From positions 4,216,001 to 4,280,000 of the forward strand of contig NZ_CP159578.1 of NCBI RefSeq assembly GCF_040536835.1: a stretch of DNA of 64,000 nt, given 5' to 3'. The position numbers and the translations under genes were made by a program. Numbering within the stretch: position 1 is the stretch's first letter; the number at the start of each line of letters is the position of its first letter. Shown in pieces: positions 1 to 9,002 of the stretch. Source of the stretch: Salinicola endophyticus (GTDB taxonomy: Bacteria; Pseudomonadota; Gammaproteobacteria; Pseudomonadales; Halomonadaceae). Under the pieces are notes generated by a model that did no database searches, was not told the origin of the DNA, and worked only from the letters and a program-made list of their open reading frames with translations.

Positions 1-826
1 GCATCGCGCCCAGCCCACGCTGGAAGGCGGTCGCCCCCATCATCGACGCCACCAGCATGTCGGTGCGCGCGGCGAGATCGTCGCCGTGCTGGTAGGCCCG
101 CGGCAGCGCATCGCGGATGCGCCGCATACCTTCCAAGGCGATACCCTCGGCCTGAGGGTGATAGCCGGGCGCGCACCACGCTTCGAGACAGTGGGAGAGC
201 GCATCCATGCCGGTGGCGGCGGTGATCGTCGGCGGTAGCCCCTGGGTCAGCAACGGGTCGAGGATCACCGCGCCGGGCAGCATGCGCGGGTGGAAGATGA
301 TGCGCTTGACCTGGGCCTGAGAGTCAGTGATCACCGAGGCACGCCCGACCTCCGAGCCGGTACCCGCGGTGGTGGGCACCGCCACCACCGGCAGCACGGC
401 GTCGGCATCGGCCTGGCGCCAGTTGTCGCCGCGATCCTCCAGCGCCCACAGCGACAGCGACTCGGGTTGGCGCGCCATCAGCGCCACCGCCTTGGCCGCG
501 TCCAGTCCCGAACCGCCGCCGAAGGCGATCACGCCGTCGTGGCCACCGTCATGGAAGGCGCGCACCCCGGCCGCGACGTTGGCCCCGGTGGGGTTGCCCT
601 GAATCTGACTGAACACCTCGACCGCCAGCCCTGCCTCACGGCAGCGCGTAAGCGCCTGCTCGACCATCGGCAGCGCCGCCAGCCCGGGGTCGGTGATCAG
701 CAACGGCGCGCGCATGCCCAGCGCCTGGCAGGCATCGGGCAGCTCCGCGGCCCGCCCGGCGCCGACACGGATGGGTGCGGGATAGTTCCAGTTCGCGGTG
801 TAACGGGCGCGATCGAAGTCACTCAT
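1..826 (-). CDS. Iron-containing alcohol dehydrogenase, C-terminus cut by window edge
   Basis: The gene is read by hand from an ATG at 826 and stays open to base 1, giving about 275 residues of a family usually near 380. It is missing its C-terminal end. The Rossmann-like N-terminal half carries GGSGLDAAK, the nucleotide-binding motif of group III iron ADHs. A later segment HCLEAWCAPGYHPQAEG carries the first metal-ligand histidine region. The gene lies 31 bases downstream of an aldehyde dehydrogenase on the same strand, with a glutamine-synthetase-like enzyme and an ethanolamine-type permease before it, so it is probably the last or next-to-last gene of that operon. Inferred role: oxidation of a gamma-glutamylated amino alcohol to the aldehyde. 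The family is certain; the substrate is context-based. Confidence 0.85.
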   Translation of the reverse strand, partial: MSDFDRARYTANWNYPAPIRVGAGRAAELPDACQALGMRAPLLITDPGLAALPMVEQALTRCREAGLAVEVFSQIQGNPTGANVAAGVRAFHDGGHDGVIAFGGGSGLDAAKAVALMARQPESLSLWALEDRGDNWRQADADAVLPVVAVPTTAGTGSEVGRASVITDSQAQVKRIIFHPRMLPGAVILDPLLTQGLPPTITAATGMDALSHCLEAWCAPGYHPQAEGIALEGMRRIRDALPRAYQHGDDLAARTDMLVASMMGATAFQRGLGAM

Positions 827-857
827 GAAAACATCTCCTGTACGGGGTCGCCGCGTT

Positions 858-2249
858 TCAGGCGTGCTTCAGGTGGAAGGATTTCGGCCGTGTCAGCGTC
901 TCGTAGCCGACCTGCGACAGCGAACAGCCGCGTCCGGACTGCTTGACCCCGGTCCAGGCCAGCGCCGGGTCGAGATAGTCACAGCGGTTGGTGAACACGG
1001 TACCCGCCTCGAGGCGGGCGGCGAGTGCCTCGCCCATGGCCAGATCGCGGGTGAACACGGCGGCGGTGAGGCCGAACTCGCTATCGTTCATCAGGCGTAC
1101 CGCCTCGTCGTCGTCATCCACCGTCTTGATGCCCACCACCGGCCCGAAGCTCTCCTCGCGCATCACCGCCATATCGTGGGTCACCTGGGTGAGCACCTGG
1201 GGCGCCAGATAGGCGCTGCCCGGCACCGACAGCGGATAGTCAGCGGGGTCGATCCAAGCCTTGGCGCCGGCGGCAACCGCGGCCTCGATCTGCCCGCGTA
1301 CGAAGTCGGCCGCTGCCGGCCGTACCAGCGGCCCCAGCGTGGTCTGCGGGTCGGTGGGGTTGCCCAGCCTGAGCTGGCGCACCCAGGCCACCGCGCGCTC
1401 GACGAAGGCCTCGGCGATATCGCGATGGACATAGATGCGCTCGATCCCGCAGCAGCTCTGCCCCGAGTTGAAGAAGGCGCCATCCATCACCGCCGGCACG
1501 GCGGCGTCGAGGTCGACGTCGACGTCGGCACGAATATAGGCCGGATCCTTGCCGCCCAGCTCCAGCCCGGTGGCGATGAAGCGCCCCGCCGCATTGCGCT
1601 CGACCATCTCGCCGCCGGCCACCGAGCCGGTGAAGGAGACGTGAGCGATGCGGGAATCGCGGATCAGCGCCTCGGTGTCGGCATGCGCCAGATGCAGGAA
1701 CTGAAACACACCTTCGGGCAATCCGGCGGCCTGGAAGGCTTCATGGATACGCTCAGCGCATAGCGGGGTCTGCGCGGAGTGTTTGAGGATTACCGTATTG
1801 CCCGCCATGATCGCCGGCACCACCGCATTGACGGCGGTCATGAAAGGGAAATTCCAGGGCGCCACGATCAGCGACACGCCCAATGGCTCGCGGGTGATAT
1901 AGCGGGTGAAGCCCGGCTTTTCCGGCAGCCGGATCGGCGCCAGCGCCGACTCGGCGAGCGCGATCATGCCGCGCGCACGCTCCTCGAAGCCGCCGATCTC
2001 ACCGCCGGCGGCGGCGATCGGCCGCCCCATCTGCCAGGTCAGCTCCTCCGCCAGCTGATCGCGCCGCGCGACGAAGGCATCGACCATCGCCGAGCAGAAT
2101 CGCGCGCGGGTCGCCAACGGCGTTTCGCGCCACGTTCGTTGCGCCGCCACGGCGCGGGCGATGCAGGCCTCGATCTGTGTCGCCTCGGCCAGCTCGCGTT
2201 CGACATAGACCCCGCCATCCACGGGGGAAATCGTACGTTGTCGTGCCAT
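858..2249 (-). CDS. NAD(P)-dependent aldehyde dehydrogenase of an amine catabolic operon
   Basis: 463-residue ALDH-superfamily enzyme. The start is taken at 2249 because a GGGAG ribosome site precedes it; the reading frame extends upstream by 40 non-homologous residues. Seen in the sequence: PWNFP (131-135), FTGS (206-209), general-base Glu230 in LELGGK and nucleophile Cys266 in GQSCCG. The family oxidises aldehydes to acids with NAD(P)+ in the cytosol. Next to a glutamine-synthetase-like ligase and an ADH, it most likely acts on a gamma-glutamyl-aminoaldehyde, as PuuC does for putrescine. It lies 50 bases downstream of the ligase gene on the same strand. The exact substrate is inferred. Confidence 0.88.
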   Translation of the reverse strand: MARQRTISPVDGGVYVERELAEATQIEACIARAVAAQRTWRETPLATRARFCSAMVDAFVARRDQLAEELTWQMGRPIAAAGGEIGGFEERARGMIALAESALAPIRLPEKPGFTRYITREPLGVSLIVAPWNFPFMTAVNAVVPAIMAGNTVILKHSAQTPLCAERIHEAFQAAGLPEGVFQFLHLAHADTEALIRDSRIAHVSFTGSVAGGEMVERNAAGRFIATGLELGGKDPAYIRADVDVDLDAAVPAVMDGAFFNSGQSCCGIERIYVHRDIAEAFVERAVAWVRQLRLGNPTDPQTTLGPLVRPAAADFVRGQIEAAVAAGAKAWIDPADYPLSVPGSAYLAPQVLTQVTHDMAVMREESFGPVVGIKTVDDDDEAVRLMNDSEFGLTAAVFTRDLAMGEALAARLEAGTVFTNRCDYLDPALAWTGVKQSGRGCSLSQVGYETLTRPKSFHLKHA

Positions 2250-2299
2250 GCGCTGCTCCCACCCAGAAATTCCCGTTATCCCGGCCGTGCCCCGGGGGC

Positions 2300-3679
2300 T
2301 CAAATAATCTCGAAGTAACGTGCCAACTCCCAATCGGTGATATGGCGACGGAACTGGCGCTCCTCCCACTCGCGGGTGGCGGCGAAATGCTCGACGAAGG
2401 CGTCGCCGAACAGCTCGCGGGCAGCACGCGAGTCGCGCAGCCGGCCGGCGGCCTCCCCTAGCGTGCGCGGCAACGCCAGCGACGCCGGGTGTTCGAGTTC
2501 GTAGGCATTGCCGGTGATCGGGGCCTCCGGCTCTAGGCCCTGCTCGATGCCGTAGAGCCCGGAACCGATCGCTGCGGCCAGGGCCAGGTAGGGATTGGCG
2601 TCGGCGCTGCCGAGGCGATACTCGACCCGCTGAGACGTCTCAGAGCCGGGGATCACGCGCAGCGCACAGGTGCGGTTCTCGACCCCCCAGGTGGCATCGG
2701 TGGGCGCCCAGAAGCCGGGAATCAGTCGGGTATAGCTGTTGATCGTCGGCGCGAACATCGCCAGCAGCTCCGGCATCAGACGCTGCTGGCCGGCGACGAA
2801 GTGGCGCTGGATCTGGCTCATGCCATCGGCCGCGTCGGCATCGAAGAAAGCCGAACGGTCGCCGTCGCGATGGCGCAGCGAGAGATGGATATGCCCGCTC
2901 TGACCGGGGTAGTCCGGCGACCACTTGGCCATGAAGGTCGCCATCAGCCCGCGCCGCTGCGCCCACACCTTGGTGAAGGTCTTGAACAGCGCCCCCTTGT
3001 CGCCGGCGTTCAGGGCGTCGTCGACGCCGATCGCCGCCTCGAGCACGCCGGGCCCGGTCTCGGTATGCAGCCCCTCGATGGGGAAATCCATGGTCTCCGC
3101 CAGCGCCAGCAGGTCGTGGTAGAGCTCGCCATGCACCGAGCTGCGCAGCATCGAGTAGCCCATCATGTCCGGCGTCAGCGGCTTGAGGTCACGATAGCCC
3201 TTCTCGCGGATCGACTCCGGGGTCTCCTGGAACAGGAAGAACTCGTACTCCAGCGAACCGAGGACATCGAACCCCTGCGCCTCGGCGCGGGCCAGCACGC
3301 GCCTGAGCAGCCCGCGCGGGCAGAGCTGGCCGGCATCACCCTCGAACTCGGCCAGAAACAGCAGCATGTCGCCCTCGAACGGCACCTCGCGGCAGCTCTC
3401 GGGGACGATCCGCAGCGGCGCATCCGGATAGCCGGTATGCCAGCCGGTGAAAGCGACGTTGTCGTAGAGCTCGTCCTTGCTGTCCCAGCCCAGTACCACA
3501 TCGCAGAAGGCGAACCCCTTCTTCAGCGCGGCGAAGAACTTGTCGCGCTGCATGTACTTACCGCGCATCACGCCGTCGATGTCGAACATGCCGACCTTGA
3601 CGTGGGTCAATCCGCGCGCCTCGACGAGTTCACGCGCCTCGGCGGCGGTGCGCACGCTTCTGACTTGGCGATCACTCAT
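2300..3679 (-). CDS. Glutamine synthetase family ligase (gamma-glutamyl-amine synthetase, PuuA/IpuC/GlnA4-like)
   Basis: 459-residue enzyme of the glutamine-synthetase superfamily. The N-terminal beta-grasp part contains KVGMFDIDGVMRGKYM, typical of the PuuA-like branch and not of true GlnA. The catalytic part shows GQSGHIHLSL and FWAPTDATWGVENR, corresponding to the ATP and glutamate binding strands. It lacks the usual GlnA adenylylation-loop context, and it sits between a permease and dehydrogenase genes, so it is a catabolic ligase. Known relatives join glutamate to putrescine (PuuA), isopropanolamine (IpuC) or ethanolamine (Streptomyces GlnA4). With an ethanolamine-type permease next door, ethanolamine or a similar amino alcohol is the best guess. 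Start at 3679 gives a normal family length. Confidence 0.85.
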   Translation of the reverse strand: MSDRQVRSVRTAAEARELVEARGLTHVKVGMFDIDGVMRGKYMQRDKFFAALKKGFAFCDVVLGWDSKDELYDNVAFTGWHTGYPDAPLRIVPESCREVPFEGDMLLFLAEFEGDAGQLCPRGLLRRVLARAEAQGFDVLGSLEYEFFLFQETPESIREKGYRDLKPLTPDMMGYSMLRSSVHGELYHDLLALAETMDFPIEGLHTETGPGVLEAAIGVDDALNAGDKGALFKTFTKVWAQRRGLMATFMAKWSPDYPGQSGHIHLSLRHRDGDRSAFFDADAADGMSQIQRHFVAGQQRLMPELLAMFAPTINSYTRLIPGFWAPTDATWGVENRTCALRVIPGSETSQRVEYRLGSADANPYLALAAAIGSGLYGIEQGLEPEAPITGNAYELEHPASLALPRTLGEAAGRLRDSRAARELFGDAFVEHFAATREWEERQFRRHITDWELARYFEII

Positions 3680-3709
3680 GGCCGTTCCTCGCTCACGATG
3701 TCAGGGAGA

Positions 3710-5230
3710 TCAGGAGCCCGCTGCACGGCTGTCGTCGTCCGCCTCGGCCTGCTCGCCTCGCTGCATGGCGAACTCCTCCTCCGGCGACAGGATCAGACGG
3801 TGCCGCCCGACGCAGGCGAAGTAGCCGATACCCACCGCCAGCCACAGGGCGACGCCGATCACGCCGATCCGATAGGTGCTGTCGCTGAGCTGGAAGTAGA
3901 TCGTCATCAGCGCGATGACGATGGTCGCCACGGCACCGGGGATACCGAAGGGGCTGCGGTAGGGGCGCTCGATATGGGCGTGATGGCGGCGCAACAGGAT
4001 GAAGGAGAGCGCCTGGGCGATGTAGGAGCACATGGCGCCGAATACCGCCATGTTGAGCAGCGTGCCCCCGATCACCGCCGAGCCCTCCTGGGTGCCGAGG
4101 CCGAAGAAGCAGATCAGCATGATGGTCATGCCCACCAGCGCACCGCCGATCATCGCCACGTACGGTGTCTTGCGCGTACCGTGGGTCACCGAGAGGAAGG
4201 TGGGAAAGTAGCCGGCGCGGGAGAGCGAGTAGATCTGCCGGCCCTGGGCAAAAATGATGGTATGGAAACTGGCGATCAGCCCGACCAGTGCCAGCAGCGC
4301 GAGGAACTTGGCGGTGCCGGCCCCGAAGATCGCCTGGAAACCATCCAGCAACGGCTCACCGGACTGGCTCAGGGCGTAGCTACCGACGCCCACTACCGCG
4401 GGGTTGAGCACCAGAATCAGGGTGGCGGAGATGATCAGGGTGGTGATGCCGAGCAGGATGCCGCGCGGCATGTCACGCCGCGGGTCGACCGACTCCTCGG
4501 CGGCCAGCGGCAGCTGCTCGATGGCCAGGAACAGCCACACCGCGAACGGCATCGCCGCCAGGGCGCCGCCGATACCCATCGGCAGCAGGGGTCCGTGGCC
4601 GCCTTCGAGCTCACCGCCGCCGGGTGCGATGTTCAGCGCCCAGGTCGAAAAGTCGAGATGGGTGAAGGCGCTGAACCAGAACACCACCAGAACCGCCAGC
4701 GCCAGCAGGGTCACCGCCAGCGTCACCCTGAACGACAGCTCGACCCCGACGATGTTGAGACCGACAAAGAGGAGATAGCCCAGCAGCCACCACACCGGCT
4801 GGAACGCCGCCGGCGTCTCGAAGATGCTGCCCAGATAAGCCCCGATGAAGAACACGATCACCGCCGGCGTGAGCACGTACTCGACGTTCTCGCACAGGCC
4901 GGTGACGAAACCGCCCCAGGGCCCCATGGAAGAGCGCGCGAAGGAGTAGGCAGCACCGGTGTGCGGCAGGGCCGGCGACATCTCGGCGATACAGAAGGTC
5001 AGGCCCAGGTACATCACCGCGATGATCGCGGTGGCGATCGCCATGCCGCCCCAACCGCCCGAGGCGAGCCCCAGGTTCCAGCCCGAGTAGTGGCCCGAGA
5101 TCACCGCCCCCACGCCCAGTGCCCAGAGCGACCAGGGCCCGGCGTGGCGACGCAGGCCGCGTTTGTCGAAATAGCTGGCATCCTGCTGCTGGTAGTGGAT
5201 GCCGGCGGCGGGTTTACCGTGGTTTGTCAT
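3710..5230 (-). CDS. APC-family ethanolamine permease-like transporter
   Basis: 506-residue polytopic membrane protein. The ATG at 5230 is chosen because GGGAG lies just upstream and the extra upstream residues look non-coding. The N-terminal segment RHAGPWSLWALGVGAVISG and the following GWNLGLASGG are characteristic of the ethanolamine permease branch (Eat/EutP type) of the amino acid-polyamine-organocation family, as recalled from that family. About 12 hydrophobic segments are visible, with an unusual hydrophilic C-terminal tail. It is the first gene of a minus-strand operon leading into the glutamine-synthetase-like ligase (30-base gap), ALDH and ADH. Its presumed role is uptake of ethanolamine or a related amine. 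Confidence 0.83.
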   Translation of the reverse strand: MTNHGKPAAGIHYQQQDASYFDKRGLRRHAGPWSLWALGVGAVISGHYSGWNLGLASGGWGGMAIATAIIAVMYLGLTFCIAEMSPALPHTGAAYSFARSSMGPWGGFVTGLCENVEYVLTPAVIVFFIGAYLGSIFETPAAFQPVWWLLGYLLFVGLNIVGVELSFRVTLAVTLLALAVLVVFWFSAFTHLDFSTWALNIAPGGGELEGGHGPLLPMGIGGALAAMPFAVWLFLAIEQLPLAAEESVDPRRDMPRGILLGITTLIISATLILVLNPAVVGVGSYALSQSGEPLLDGFQAIFGAGTAKFLALLALVGLIASFHTIIFAQGRQIYSLSRAGYFPTFLSVTHGTRKTPYVAMIGGALVGMTIMLICFFGLGTQEGSAVIGGTLLNMAVFGAMCSYIAQALSFILLRRHHAHIERPYRSPFGIPGAVATIVIALMTIYFQLSDSTYRIGVIGVALWLAVGIGYFACVGRHRLILSPEEEFAMQRGEQAEADDDSRAAGS

Positions 5231-5389
5231 TGTTCTACTCCCAAGGATCGAGCCACCCTGTCCCGCGATCCCAGTGCTGCCAGCGCCTATCGACACGCAG
5301 GAGCGACGCCGACATCCGCTGACCGCGCCCACCTTGAGTCTGAGCACGTCGGCGTGACAAAAGCAATATCTATCGCTACGTCCCGTACG

Positions 5390-5441
5390 CTATCGCTACC
5401 CCCTATCGTTACCCTCTATCGCTACCCCCTATTGCTACCCC
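5390..5441. repeat. Four tandem 13-bp repeats upstream of ubiA
   Basis: Four adjoining copies of a 13-mer close to CTATCGCTACCCC (5390-5402, 5403-5415, 5416-5428, 5429-5441), with one-base variations. Half-copies flank them at about 5370 and 5442. They lie between the divergent permease and ubiA starts. They could be slippage-derived or a protein-binding array; nothing further can be said. Confidence 0.8.
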
Positions 5442-5534
5442 TATCGCGGCACCCCATTGCCACGCCTCGCTGCCGGCGGGGTTGTGGTGTAAGGTCCAGC
5501 CAGTCGCGTCCCGCTCGCCGTTCTGGAGAATTCG

Positions 5535-6452
5535 ATGTCCGCCGCCGGCCCCGATCCCGTCACCGCCGCCGACCCCACGCCACGCCCCCGCGGCCTGGCG
5601 CGAATCCCCGATTTCCTGCGCCTGACCCGGCTCGACAAGCCGATCGGCACCTGGCTGCTGATGTGGCCCACGCTGTGGGCGCTGTGGCTCGCCGCCGACG
5701 GCCTGCCGGATCGCGCCAACCTGATCATCTTCGTGCTCGGCGTCTATCTGATGCGCGCCGCCGGCTGCGTGGTCAACGACTACGCCGACCGCAGGATCGA
5801 TGGCCACGTCAAGCGCACCCGCGAGCGCCCGCTGGCCACCGGGCGTATCCGCGAGCGCGAGGCCAAGATCCTGTTCGCGGTGCTGGTCGCGGCAGCCTTC
5901 GTGCTGGTCTGCTTCACCAACCTGCCCACGGTGCTGCTCTCCTTCGTCGGCGTGGCGCTGGCCGCGCTCTACCCCTTCATGAAGCGCTACACCCATCTGC
6001 CCCAGGTGGTGCTGGGGCTGGCGTTCTCGTGGAGCATCCCGATGGCGTTCATGGCGGTGAGCCGCAGCGTGCCGCTGGAAGCGTGGCTGCTGCTGCTGGC
6101 CAACCTGGCCTGGACCGTGGCCTACGACACCCAGTACGCCATGGTCGATCGCGACGACGACATCAAGATCGGAGTGAAATCCACCGCGCGCCTGTTCGGC
6201 CGCGCCGACAAGCTGATCATCGGTCTGCTGCAACTGGCCACGCTGGCGCTGCTGGCCTGGATCGGTGCACGCCTGGCGCTGGGCGGGTTCTTCTGGCTGG
6301 GGCTGGCAGCGATGGCGGCAACTTTCATCTATCAGCAGTGGCTGATCCGTGAGCGCGAGCGCGGCCCCTGCTTCCAGGCCTTCCTCAACAACTTCTGGTC
6401 GGGGCTGTTGCTGTTCGCCGGCGTGGTGCTGAGCCTGTGGCCGATGATATGA
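5535..6452 (+). CDS. ubiA: 4-hydroxybenzoate polyprenyltransferase
   Basis: 305-residue membrane prenyltransferase of ubiquinone synthesis that attaches the polyprenyl tail to 4-hydroxybenzoate. The first Asp-rich motif appears in [15 protein letters not shown] (about residues 79-93) and the second in [17 protein letters not shown] (about 197-213). Around them are eight or nine hydrophobic helices. [15 protein letters not shown] near the N-terminus is typical of UbiA. The start at 5535 follows GGAGAATTCG. It is followed by phoB-phoR, an arrangement known from Pseudomonas. The chorismate lyase gene ubiC, often just upstream in pseudomonads, is absent here. Confidence 0.95.
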   Translation: MSAAGPDPVTAADPTPRPRGLARIPDFLRLTRLDKPIGTWLLMWPTLWALWLAADGLPDRANLIIFVLGVYLMRAAGCVVNDYADRRIDGHVKRTRERPLATGRIREREAKILFAVLVAAAFVLVCFTNLPTVLLSFVGVALAALYPFMKRYTHLPQVVLGLAFSWSIPMAFMAVSRSVPLEAWLLLLANLAWTVAYDTQYAMVDRDDDIKIGVKSTARLFGRADKLIIGLLQLATLALLAWIGARLALGGFFWLGLAAMAATFIYQQWLIRERERGPCFQAFLNNFWSGLLLFAGVVLSLWPMI

Positions 6453-6546
6453 GCCGCTGCCCTCATCGATCGCCCCTTCGTCCCCATCGGCCGCCGGCCG
6501 TCGCCAGGGCCGATGGTCTCGATGAGAGATGTGAGGGATGATATCG

Positions 6547-6580
6547 ATGTCACGCATTTGTCATATTTTCACGCTGTAAT
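6547..6580 (+). promoter_or_regulatory. Pho box and -10 element of the phoBR promoter
   Basis: ATGTCAC (6547-6553), a four-base spacer, then TTGTCAT (6558-6564). This matches the direct-repeat Pho box (CTGTCAT-N4-CTGTCAT). Ten bases further on is TGTAAT (6575-6580), the spacing expected for a PhoB-activated -10. It implies autoregulation of phoB-phoR. Confidence 0.75.
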
Positions 6581-6655
6581 CGTCACCGTTCTGTCACGGC
6601 CGGAAGGTTGTCCGCTGCACGCGCGCCTCCTCCGGCGGCTCACTCGAGGCCTGTC

Positions 6656-7345
6656 ATGAGCTCCAAGACCGTACTCATCGTTGACGACGAGCCCTCCATC
6701 CGCGAAATGATCGCCGTGGCACTGGAGATGGCCGACTACCGCGTGCTGGAGGCGGACAACGCTCAGAGCGCCCACGCCATGGCGCTGGACCACAAGCCGG
6801 ATCTGATCCTGCTCGACTGGATGATGCCGGGCACCAGCGGGATCGAGCTGGCGCGCCGCCTCAAGCGCGAGGAAGCCACCGCCGAGATGCCGATCATCCT
6901 GCTCACCGCCAAGGGTGAGGAGGACAACAAGGTCCAGGGGCTCGAGGCGGGCGCCGACGACTACATCACCAAGCCGTTCTCGCCGCGCGAGCTGGTAGCC
7001 CGGCTCAAGGCGGTGCTGCGCCGGGCCACGCCACCGGGCATCGAGGAGGCGGTCGAGGTCGAGGGGCTCAAGCTCGACCCCGCCAGCCATCGCGTCACCT
7101 CACACGGCAGCGCGCTGGAGATCGGCCCCACCGAGTACCGCCTGCTGCAGTTCTTCATGACCCACCAGGAGCGCGCCTACACGCGTAGCCAGTTGCTCGA
7201 TCAGGTCTGGGGTGGCAACGTCTACGTCGAGGAGCGCACCGTCGACGTGCATATCCGCCGGCTGCGCAAGTCGCTGGGCGAGACGCACCAGCATCTGATC
7301 CAGACGGTGCGCGGCACCGGTTACCGCTTTTCGATCAGGGAGTAA
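6656..7345 (+). CDS. phoB: Phosphate regulon response regulator
   Basis: 229-residue OmpR-type response regulator. The start is taken at MSSKTVLIVDDEP (6656); the frame stays open 48 bases upstream without homology. The receiver domain has acidic pocket D10-D11, phospho-acceptor D54 in LLDWMMPG and the conserved lysine in ITKPF. A C-terminal winged helix follows, with the recognition region ERTVDVHIRRLRKSL. It activates phosphate-starvation genes. It lies eight bases before phoR and is preceded by a Pho box, so it very likely controls its own operon. Confidence 0.95.
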   Translation: MSSKTVLIVDDEPSIREMIAVALEMADYRVLEADNAQSAHAMALDHKPDLILLDWMMPGTSGIELARRLKREEATAEMPIILLTAKGEEDNKVQGLEAGADDYITKPFSPRELVARLKAVLRRATPPGIEEAVEVEGLKLDPASHRVTSHGSALEIGPTEYRLLQFFMTHQERAYTRSQLLDQVWGGNVYVEERTVDVHIRRLRKSLGETHQHLIQTVRGTGYRFSIRE

Positions 7346-7353
7346 GTCGCAGC

Positions 7354-8703
7354 GTGCGCTACTGGATCAACGAACTGTGGCGCCTTGGCTACATGCTGTT
7401 CGGGCTCGGCGCGATGGGTACGCTGCTGGGCGAGCTGTTCGGCGCGCTGTTCGCTGGCCTCGGCTGGGGGCTGGCCGCGGGGCTCGGGCTCTATGTCTTC
7501 CTGCATCTACGCCATGTGCGCCTGCTCTATGTGTGGCTGCTGCGCCATCCGCGTGAGGCGCCGCCGCCCGGCACCGGCGTATGGGGCGATCTGTTCGACC
7601 GCCTCTACACTTACCAGAAAGCGCAGAGCCAGATGCAGCGCCGGCTGCGCGATATCCTGCGGCGCATCCAGGACTCCTGCGAGGCGATGCGCGACAGCGT
7701 GGTGATGCTGGATCCGCGCGGCGACCTGGAGTGGTGGAACAGCGCCGCCTCCGACATGCTCGGCCTGCAGCCCGACCATGACCGCGGCCAGCCGATCACC
7801 AACCTGCTGCGCGATCCGCGCTTCATCGACTACTTCGAGGCCCGCGACTACCGCGAGCCGCTGCTGATCCCCTCACCGATCGACGCCGCGCATACGCTGC
7901 AGTTCCATATCACCCTGTTCGGCGATGACGAACGCCTGCTGATGGTGCGCGACGTGACCCGGCTGCACCAGCTGGAGATGATGCGCCGCGACTTCGTCGC
8001 CAATGTCTCCCACGAGCTGCGCACCCCGCTGACCGTGCTGGCCGGCTATCTGGAGACCTACTCCGACCACGCCGACCAGCTGCCGACCCGCTGGCAGCGC
8101 GGTTTCTCGCAGATGCAGGCGCAGACCACGCGCATGCAGAACCTGGTCGAGGATCTGCTGCTGTTGTCGCGGCTCGAGATCGATAGCCCAGACAACGACC
8201 GCGATACCCTCGATATCCGCGCCCTGCTCGACAGTGTGCTCGACGACGCCCGCGGGCTCAGCGCGGGACGCCAGCAGCTCGCGCTGCAGGTCGACGAGCC
8301 GCGCCAGCTGCTCGGCAATACCAAGGAGATCCGCAGCGCCGTCTCCAACCTGGTCTTCAACGCCGTGCGCTACACCCCTGATGGTAGCTGTATCACGCTG
8401 CGCTGGAAGCCGTGGCACGATGGCGCCGCGATCGAGGTGGAGGACGATGGTGAGGGTTTCGACCCGGTGCACATCCCGCGCCTGACCGAGCGCTTCTACC
8501 GTGTCGACAAGGGCCGCAGCGCCGCCACCGGCGGTACCGGCCTCGGGCTGGCCATCGTCAAGCACGTGCTGCTGCGCCACGATGCCCAACTGGAGATCGT
8601 CAGCCGACCCGGCATGGGCGCCCGCTTTCGCTGTGTATTCCCTGCCACGCGTCTGGTCGAAGGCGACGAGGGCAATACGCTGGCCACCTCGGCGCTGCCA
8701 TGA
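7354..8703 (+). CDS. phoR: Phosphate regulon sensor histidine kinase
   Basis: 449-residue kinase starting with GTG at 7354, eight bases after phoB. Order: two hydrophobic segments within residues 10-60, a linker, a PAS domain (about 110-200), then the dimerisation/phosphoacceptor helix with His220 in VSHELRTPLTV. The ATPase has its N box NLVFNAVRYT, G1 VEDDGEGFD and G2 GGTGLGLAIVKH. It matches PhoR architecture, with no periplasmic sensor domain. It phosphorylates PhoB when phosphate is scarce. PhoU, its usual partner through the Pst transporter, is encoded 7 kb away in this window; pst genes are not in view. Confidence 0.95.
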   Translation: MRYWINELWRLGYMLFGLGAMGTLLGELFGALFAGLGWGLAAGLGLYVFLHLRHVRLLYVWLLRHPREAPPPGTGVWGDLFDRLYTYQKAQSQMQRRLRDILRRIQDSCEAMRDSVVMLDPRGDLEWWNSAASDMLGLQPDHDRGQPITNLLRDPRFIDYFEARDYREPLLIPSPIDAAHTLQFHITLFGDDERLLMVRDVTRLHQLEMMRRDFVANVSHELRTPLTVLAGYLETYSDHADQLPTRWQRGFSQMQAQTTRMQNLVEDLLLLSRLEIDSPDNDRDTLDIRALLDSVLDDARGLSAGRQQLALQVDEPRQLLGNTKEIRSAVSNLVFNAVRYTPDGSCITLRWKPWHDGAAIEVEDDGEGFDPVHIPRLTERFYRVDKGRSAATGGTGLGLAIVKHVLLRHDAQLEIVSRPGMGARFRCVFPATRLVEGDEGNTLATSALP

Positions 8704-8906
8704 ACGCTACGGGCGGCAACCGTGCCGCTCGCTTCTTCCCGCGCAGTTGCCCTGCTCTCGCCGCCCCTGGCGCTCGACCCGCTCGCTCTAGGCCCGCTCT
8801 CTCGGCCCGCGATTTATAGGCCCTCGCCCCATCGCCCCCTTGTCTCGTATCGGGCTGCCGCGCACGTCTCCGGCGGCAGCGGCTCGATGCGCAGCGAATC
8901 GTTATC

Positions 8907-8933
8907 TCAATCTTAAGTAGGTGCTGCCGATAA
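8907..8933 (+). promoter_or_regulatory. Sigma-28 (FliA) type promoter for the chemoreceptor gene
   Basis: A perfect GCCGATAA -10 (8926-8933), 11 bases after TCAATCTT (8907-8914; consensus TAAAGTTT, with TcAA fitting the TAAA-N15-GCCGATAA form). It lies about 70 bases before the chemoreceptor start. This ties the receptor to flagellar class III expression. Confidence 0.7.
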
Positions 8934-9002
8934 AGGGAGCTGACTAGTAATTCACTCCTCTATATGAGTCGGCAGACACCTCGGATAAGGACGGTTTTCG
9001 CG

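Noticed and set aside
2801..6352. 1183-codon open frame on the plus strand opposite the GS, permease and across ubiA
   Set aside because: High-GC antisense shadow: composition dominated by His/Arg/Gln/Ala, no domain, and it crosses well-supported genes on both strands.
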